Source of the DNA: Neoscytalidium dimidiatum
Lineage: Eukaryota; Ascomycota; Dothideomycetes; Botryosphaeriales; Botryosphaeriaceae
NCBI GenBank assembly: GCA_037367355.1
Contig: CM074704.1
Coordinates: 1,674,001-1,738,000, forward strand
Direction: 5' to 3'
Length of the DNA stretch: 64,000 nt
Under the pieces are notes generated by a model that saw nothing but the letters and a program-made list of their open reading frames with translations, was not told the DNA's origin and ran no database searches. Numbering within the stretch: the first letter of the stretch is position 1; each line of letters starts with the position of its first letter. Shown here in pieces: positions 57,696-64,000 of the stretch. Position numbers and translations under genes: made by a program.

Positions 57696-60471
57696 ATGGG
57701 CAGCACCGAGAAGCCTTCGTGGCTCGCCAAAGCGCAGCAGAAGCGCGCTTTGCAGGCCGCGGCAATCGACGCTTTCCTCTCCGAGCATCCGCCCGTTCGG
57801 GTATGTCATACCAATCGGTGCCTCTGGGCATTTTCTTTTTCCCTCGCAACCCCGTGTTTTAGCTATCGCGCACGCAGTGTTGCTTCTTTCCGCGCCTGCC
57901 CGCCGCCAACCACACCGCCTCCCTGTCTTGTCTCTCGATTCATTTCAGGCGCCTTTCTGATGCGCGTGCCCAGGACGCCCGAGGACATGCCGCCCACTCC
58001 GTCACGGACATCGACGACGTCGAGCAGCTGCTGGCCGCCATCTCCACACGCGCGGTGACTGCCGTCGAGGTGGCTGTCGCGTACATTCGCAGGTGAGGGG
58101 CCGAGCTCTGCATCGCGTGCGGGCACAGAGACCTGATTCAGATCCGTCTGCCGGCCGCGATGATCTCGTCCTTGTCCAATTTTTATGGAGAACCTTCTAA
58201 CGACGGCGTCAATCGAGCAAAACCACAGAGCCGTGGCAGCACATGGCAAGGTAAGACAGAAAGGAGTGGCACGTACCGCAAATTTCCCGCTTTGGCCTGC
58301 AGCGCCGCGACGCGACGCCCGAACGGCCAACCGCCTCTCATTCTTCTTTTCCCTTCCTTTTCCTCCTCCTCCCCCCCCCCTCCCCTCACGACTCACGACT
58401 CGTTGCGCCCTCCCGACGGCTTCCGGCTAACAGGGCTCATCCCAGACCAATTGGCACGTAATCCCGCTCTCGGGCCGCCCAGCGTGCTAACCGTTTCGTT
58501 TCAGCCTTACGGAAGTCCTTTTCGACGACGCTGTCCGCCGAGCCAAGGAGCTTGACGAGCACCTTGCGGCGACCGGCAAGCCGATCGGCCCCCTCCACGG
58601 CCTGCCCGTGACCTTGAAGGACCAGTTCGACGTCAAGGGGTACGACAGCACCATCGGATACGTCGCGAAGGCCTTCCGCCCGGCCGCCGCCGATGCCGTC
58701 GTCGTCGCGCTCCTCCGCCAGATGGGCGCCGTCATAATCGCCAAAACCAATCTTCCCCAGTCCATCATGGTAAGTCGGTACGTCTCGTATCGTTCTAACG
58801 GCCGTCGGCCGTCGGCCGGTCGCCCCGGCGCGCGCCCGGTTCGTGCCTTAAAAAAAAATAAAAAAAATAAAAAACTAGCGGCCCGCTGGTCGGAGTTATC
58901 TGCGAGAGAGCGATGGCGTCCGTATTGGTAATAAAAGCGAAACGTGCCCTTAAGCTGCATCCAGTATTGGCCTAGGCGCTATACTTCAACTTCATCCCCT
59001 TTCCTATTTTAGACCGGCATGTTCCTTCTCATCGTCGACGGTTGTGCTTTTTTTTTTTTTTTTTTCCCTTTTTCTCCAATAGCTCGGGTCGGCTTCAGTG
59101 CGTGCTCTTTGCTGCACTGGTCGCCTTCGCTGCGCCTCAGGGGGGGGAAATGCGGTCGCTTTCATTGGCCTTGGTCCTTAGATGCGGTATGCTATAGGGT
59201 GTGTCCTGACTTGTGTGCGCGATATGGCATTATTATAGTGGTGCGAAACCGAGAATCCGCTTTGGGGCCTCACGACCAATCCTCGCAATCCCGCATTTAC
59301 GCCGGGCGGCTCGACCGGTGGGGAAAGCGCGCTGCTCGCGGAGCACGGTTCAGTGGTGGGATGGGGTACCGACATTGGCGGCTCCATTCGCATCCCGAGC
59401 CACATGCTCGGCTTGTACGGCCTGAAACCCAGCGTGCGTGGCCCCCACCCATTCCCCTCCACCCTCCCCCCTCGCTGTTTACGTATACCCAGTACCGTGT
59501 ACCGGGGGAAGCTTATCCGATGTAGAGTGGTCGCCTGCCTTACCAGAACGTCACCGTTTCTACCGACGGCCAGGAGCATGTCCCCTCCGTCATCGGCCCG
59601 CTCGCTCGCTCGCTGTCTTCGCTGCGCTTCGTGACCAAGGCCGTCGTCGACGCTGCTCCGTGGGAGCATGACCCGAAGGTTGTGCCTCTGCCTTGGAGGG
59701 CAGACGTCGAGGCCGAGATCCAGTCTCGTCCGCTGGTGATAGGCCTGATCGTGGACGACGGTGTTGTACGAGTCCATCCTCCCGTCGAACGGATAGTCAA
59801 GGAAGCAGCTCGCAAGCTGGAAGCCGCTGGTCACGAAGTAATCCCATGGGACAATAGCGGTCATCGCGAATGCATCGACATCATGGTACGATGATCCCGT
59901 TCTTCTTGGCGGAGGCGCTGTCTAACGAAAATCCAAGGACCAGTTCTACATCGCCGACGGCGGCGAGGACGTCCGTCGTGAAGTCCTCGCGGGTGGAGAG
60001 CCGTTCATCCCGCACGTCGAGGCTCTGGTGAACAGAGGCAAGCCGATCTCGGTGTACGAGTACTGGCAGCTCAACAAGCTCAAGCACGAGCAACAGAAGC
60101 GCTACCTCGACAAGTGGAGCGCTGCGCGATCGCCGTCGGGTCGCAAGGTTGATGTCCTCCTCACTCCCGTGATGCCGCACTCGGCGGTGCCCCACAGAGG
60201 CTGTCGGTGGGTCGGCTACACCAAGGTCTGGAACTTCCTGGACTACAGCGCTGTGGTGCTGCCCGGCGGCGCTGTGGATAAGAGCGTCGATGCGAAGGCC
60301 GATCCCAGCTACAAGCCGAGGAATGCGCTGGATGAATGGAACTGGAATCTGTATGATCCGGAGGCGATGGATGGAATGCCTGTTGGAGTGCAGATTGTGG
60401 GTCGCAAGTTAGAGGAAGAGAAGGTTCTGGGAGCGGCGAAGGTGGTGGAAGCTATTCTGAAAGGGCAGTGA
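57696..60471 (+). CDS. hxnN: Amidase-signature hydrolase (hxnN-like)
   Basis: Eight exons give 535 residues: 57696-57800, 57974-58092, 58229-58250, 58446-58453, 58505-58769, 59239-59433, 59526-59885 and 59938-60471. The 22-nt and 8-nt exons restore RAVAAHGK-TNCLTEVLF, text expected of fungal amidases. The 8-nt exon (ACCAATTG) is followed by a GC donor. The catalytic triad is complete: Lys123 in TLKDQFDVKG, Ser198 in GGSTGGESALLA and nucleophile Ser222 in GWGTDIGGSIRIPS. Amidases of this family hydrolyse a carboxamide to acid and ammonia. In the nicotinate pathway HxnN would deamidate the opened-ring product, freeing nitrogen. The intron at 58770-59238 is 469 nt, long for this genome. The microexon choice was made by hand from phase and conservation. 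Confidence 0.82.
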
Positions 60472-60963
60472 TGGATGAACAGTTGTATGACTGCCTGCAA
60501 CTGAAAAAGTCTTGAAGATAGTGGAAACACAACGAATCTCCTCTACGAAGGAATTGGATGGTAGATAAGGATGGCATTCATCTTAAAGAAAACATTGCTT
60601 TGCTCAGCAAGCGAGTGTTCACGGAGTTGAAGCAGTTTCCTGGCCACAAATACCAGCAATCACAGTTGGGACCCAGCAGGAAGTCACATGCTAAAGGCCC
60701 TGAGGTGCCCGTACGGTGGTTGCAGCTACCCGCAGCACGCCTTCTTTTCTGCCCGCTTCGACGCGACTACAAAAACAACAACACTCCGCCGGCCCTAAAT
60801 CTTCCACCTTCACAAGCACCCGGCTCTTGCAGCGAGACGTCGGTTCTGAGGCATATATTTTGCTCTCTCGACTACATCGGGGAATTCGCCTCGCCTTCTA
60901 CCCACTGAAGTCACTTCAAATACTGCGCGAAACTGCAGCCGCATCGCTCCAGCGGACATCGCC
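60472..60963. other. Spacer and 5' flank of the p23-like gene
   Basis: About 490 bp with no supported gene. It includes the 3' flank of the amidase gene and the leader of the next gene. Confidence 0.5.
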
Positions 60964-63282
60964 ATGGCAGCCCAACTTACACCCGAAGTGCTCTGGGCAC
61001 AGAGGTCTTGCCACGACCCCGAACGCAACTACGTCTTCCTGACCATCGCCATTCACGATGTTCCCGAGAAAAATCTGAACCTCGATATGCAGGAGAAGAA
61101 AGTCGTCCTCACCGCCCGATCCGACCGCCAGGATGTTGAGTACCACCTTGAGCTAAATCTCCACGATCACATCTACCACAAGGAAACTGTGAGGAACCAC
61201 ACTGACCGCCATTTGGAGCTTAAGCTCTACAAGGAGGAGCCCAACTACTGGTGGCCGCACTTACTCTCCAGCCTAGACACTCCTCCCTACGTCAAGCAGG
61301 ACTTTGGCCGCTGGGTCAACGAAGACGAACAAGACGGAGAGCCTGATCCTGAAGAGGAGCGAATCAACAACATGGTCCGCGAGGAAATCCAGCTCTTGGC
61401 AAATGCCGCGCTGTCTCACCTTGAAGCGTCTCAGGATCTCGCCACCCCTGCAGATGAAAAACCGACAGCTGACACCGGCGATGCAAGCCATGATACGCAA
61501 GTCACAGAGGAAGACTCCGGATCTGAGGAAGATGAAGATGAGGACGCTCGTGAGAACGATGGTCTCACTTTCAGCGACGATGATAACTCTGACGATGAGG
61601 ACTCCCCTTCTCCACCTGGAGGCAATGGCTCTGGCAGCAACGACCTTGAGAAGCATGATGACACTGACCATGATCATTACGGAGGAAGTGAACCGTCACG
61701 GGAGGAAAAGTCCTCTTCTATGAGTAGTATGACGATAGACGATGACGCTCCTAAGGATTCGCACGAGAAGCTCTGCAATGTCGCCTCGGAGGAAGCTTTG
61801 ACTGATTTCCACGAGAAATCCGAAGAGAGTGACATCTCGACTTTTACTACTGCCGCCAAAAACTCCGCTGCAGATGCTGTACAGTTCTCCAGCGAGAACT
61901 CTGCCGGATGCTGTGAAGTTTCTAGCCAGAAACGAACCAACGACGGTGCCAAAAAAGGACAACCGCATGCCTCTCTCTTCGGAGGCAATGAAATCGGATT
62001 CGCTACAGGTTTCGCTTCTGGTCATGACTTAGAGAACTCTGATCAAGGTGAAGAGGGTTTGAATCGCGGTAAAGAGGGTCAAAACCATGGCAGAAGGGAG
62101 ACCAGCTGCGGGACCAAGCCCGATGGATTATCACGTAAGGATTGGGCCGATAACCTAGATGGCGTGCGCAGAATAATCACCTCCGCTGGTCGTACGCTCC
62201 CCTGGCACCTTCGACCGCTTACTTTCGAGACTTGGAAGAAGAGGGTTGATAGAACGATCGAGCTTCGTGTGAGTTTGGATCTCCAATCCTTGCAGGATCA
62301 ACTTACATACGAGTAGAACAGTAGGGAGTCTCGGCTTATGCAGCTACCGCGCGAGATCCGCCTTCGAATCTTCGAATATGCACTGGTGTGTGAGAACTCG
62401 GTCCATTTCTGCCCCAGGCTACGCCCTGACTTTCGCCGCTCGTACAACGAAATGCTCAGAGCCGGAGTGTACGAGAAGAACCAAAGCAGGGATTTCAAAT
62501 TGCAGAAAGAGATCAAAAATGCAAAAAAGAAAAACTTCTCGCACTACTTTCTTGGCGACGACTTCGTATGGTGCAAGTCTCCAGGCCTCCTCCACGTGTC
62601 GAGGGCTGTCAGCGAGGAGGCCGGCATCATCCTATACAGAAAGAATACGTTTTCATTCCGCGACGTCTATGGCTTCGTCGCCCTCGAATGCTTCCTGAAC
62701 ACTGTCAGTCAATTCAACCTCAACCAGATCCGCAAGCTCGAAGTCCATGTTCCTATTTGGTTCCACGGTCCGACTCTAGACAAGCTTCGCTCTACATGGG
62801 TCCTCAAGTCAGCCACGTCTTTCGGTCTCGTTCCTACCATGCCACACAAGGATAGGCTCAGGGGCTCCTTCGAGACGTGCATCCGCAAGTTGGCCAGGTC
62901 CGGTAGACTGAAGGAGCTGAATCTCATCGTCAAACCGTCGTACGTCGAGCACTGGCACATGGAGTACCACGAAGCTACATCTAGTATGCCTAAGAATAAG
63001 CAGATGGTCTACGCGAAGCGCCTCAGTGTCGAGGAGTTCTGCTTTCGTCATATTCTTGCCAGCATCCCCAAGCTGAAGATCACAGTCATTGCCGAGGAGG
63101 GCTTCGGTGCACCTTGGATTCACGGAGAAGAGTTTCCGGGCGAGCTGGAGCAGTACAAGCAGTACTACGCTGCGGTCGAGGCTAAGTGCAAGCACTACGG
63201 GTTCCACTACGTGCAGAGGCACCCGGCTGAAGTACGTGACTTCATCACGATCATGTTCGAGGAGTATACTTGTTCTATATAA
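60964..63282 (+). CDS. p23/Sba1-like CS-domain protein fused to an LPREIR (F-box-like/DUF7730-like) domain
   Basis: The frame from 60964 encodes a CS domain at residues 1-125 (LTPEVLWAQRS, NYVFLTIAIHDVP, NYWWPHLLSS, VKQDFGRWVNEDEQ), as in the Hsp90 co-chaperone p23/Sba1. A long acidic, Ser-rich region follows. A TAG at 62314-62316 ends this frame at 450 residues. Beyond it the same frame continues with NSRESRLMQLPREIRLRIFEYAL in two parts and an F-box-like/DUF7730-type domain (SPGLLHVSRAVSEEA, IRKLEVHVP) to 63282. A 48-nt intron at 62269-62316 (CGT|GTGAGT...CTTACATACGAGTAG|AAC) removes the stop and joins both parts into 756 residues. The upstream NSRES residues belong to the usual motif of the second family, which favours splicing. 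Alternatively there are two genes, 60964-62316 and 62338-63282. Neither domain has a clear link to the nicotinate genes. Confidence 0.6.
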
Positions 63283-64000
63283 TGGTTCTACTTCGAAGGT
63301 GCTGCAGGCTGTTGATCAGGGCATTGATCTGCGGATCATCCGCCGCGAGGCTCAAAGGCAGATGCCGTCGCCTTCAATTGGCGGTCCGCATAACATGGAA
63401 ACCATCGCTTTTACGCCGGGCTATAATTCTCCGTTCACGTAGTTGAGCTTGGCTTACCGCGAAACATGGTTATTCTGTTTCCCGCTTTCTCAGAATTGAA
63501 TTGCGGGGCTCAGATCTGGAAAGGTTAGGTTTCTTGTTAGGTTGAGGAGAGGTGAGAAGCTTCATAGAACGAAAGCGTCATAGCTTCAAGATATCAGGTT
63601 TTTTGTCATCTCCCATTAGGGGATGAACAACCGCAAAAGACTTGGTCTCTGGCTTTCACCTTTTCATACGGTGTCTACAACAGAACAATGTACTTTGCAA
63701 CAATTCTTGGTTCCACCGTGGCAGAGGGTCTGCGGCCTGGCGACTCTTTATTCGTATTTCCATCTTGAAGGACATACTGCGCGTCTTGTGCAAGGTCGAT
63801 TTCCAACATCTTGCACTCGAATTTGAGCTTGTTTAAGGGAATCGAAGCCGTGATATATATTGAAAAAAAAAAAAAAAAAAGCTCGGCTTATCTATGCCCC
63901 GTGCGTACTCGGGGTTTAAAAAGCAAGAGACATGCAACGAGATCCTCTGCTCCGTTGGGAATGGGGCTGATAGAATTGATGATGTACCGATTGGAATTTA
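63283..64000. other. 3' flank to the window end
   Basis: No supported gene. A frame ending at 63442 (KVLQAVDQGIDLRII) could be an alternative tail of the preceding gene, but I found no splice pair with matching phase. A-run at 63863-63880. Confidence 0.45.

Noticed and set aside
56960..58058. Plus-strand frames upstream of the amidase
   Set aside because: GC-driven, low complexity, no domain, and overlapping each other in two frames; the amidase ATG at 57696 is better supported.

Overview
The window is nuclear DNA of a filamentous ascomycete (Pezizomycotina). Genes stand alone on both strands and carry short introns (mostly 50-150 nt, GT-AG, with CTNAC-type branch sites a few bases before the acceptor). 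The families are typical of moulds: Zn2Cys6 and C2H2 regulators, MFS transporters, F-box proteins and a NACHT/ankyrin STAND gene. I could not fix the genus from sequence alone. Exon limits below were derived by hand from splice sites and reading phase; no transcript data were used.

Region 1 (1-25 kb) is accessory. It holds the start of an F-box-like gene running off the left edge, a dead serine beta-lactamase-family gene, a secreted copper amine oxidase, a small secreted protein, a DHA1-type MFS transporter convergent with a Zn2Cys6 regulator, a truncated alpha/beta-hydrolase relic, an MDR-type dehydrogenase and a heavily decayed STAND (NACHT-ankyrin) pseudogene. Two copies of a 64-65 bp hairpin sequence lie in opposite orientation. 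One sits beside the truncated hydrolase and the other inside the STAND relic.

Region 2 (26-60.5 kb) is the main result. Nine genes together match the gene set of the nicotinate-utilisation (hxn) system described in Aspergillus nidulans: MFS transporter (hxnZ-like), 2-oxoglutarate oxygenase (hxnY), two-zinc-finger C2H2 regulator (hxnR), molybdenum hydroxylase (hxnS), Old Yellow Enzyme (hxnT), polysaccharide-deacetylase-fold cyclic imide hydrolase (hxnM), FAD hydroxylase (hxnX), phenol-2-monooxygenase-type hydroxylase (hxnV) and amidase (hxnN). In A. nidulans these are split among three loci; here they lie in one stretch of about 34 kb. No hxnW (short-chain reductase) or second transporter (hxnP) is visible. 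Two unrelated genes, an orphan protein and a multi-pass membrane protein, sit between hxnX and hxnV. The inferred route is uptake of nicotinate, hydroxylation to 6-hydroxynicotinate by HxnS, conversion to 2,5-dihydroxypyridine by HxnX, further hydroxylation and reduction by HxnV and HxnT, then ring opening and deamidation by HxnM and HxnN. HxnR would control the set. The transporter/hxnY and hxnS/hxnT pairs are divergent and may share promoters.

Region 3 (60.5-64 kb) holds a p23/Sba1-like CS-domain gene that appears fused, through a 48-nt intron containing an in-frame stop, to an LPREIR-type (F-box-like/DUF7730-like) domain.

Long gene-poor spacers lie at 2.3-4.6, 30.4-32.9 and 36.7-39.1 kb.
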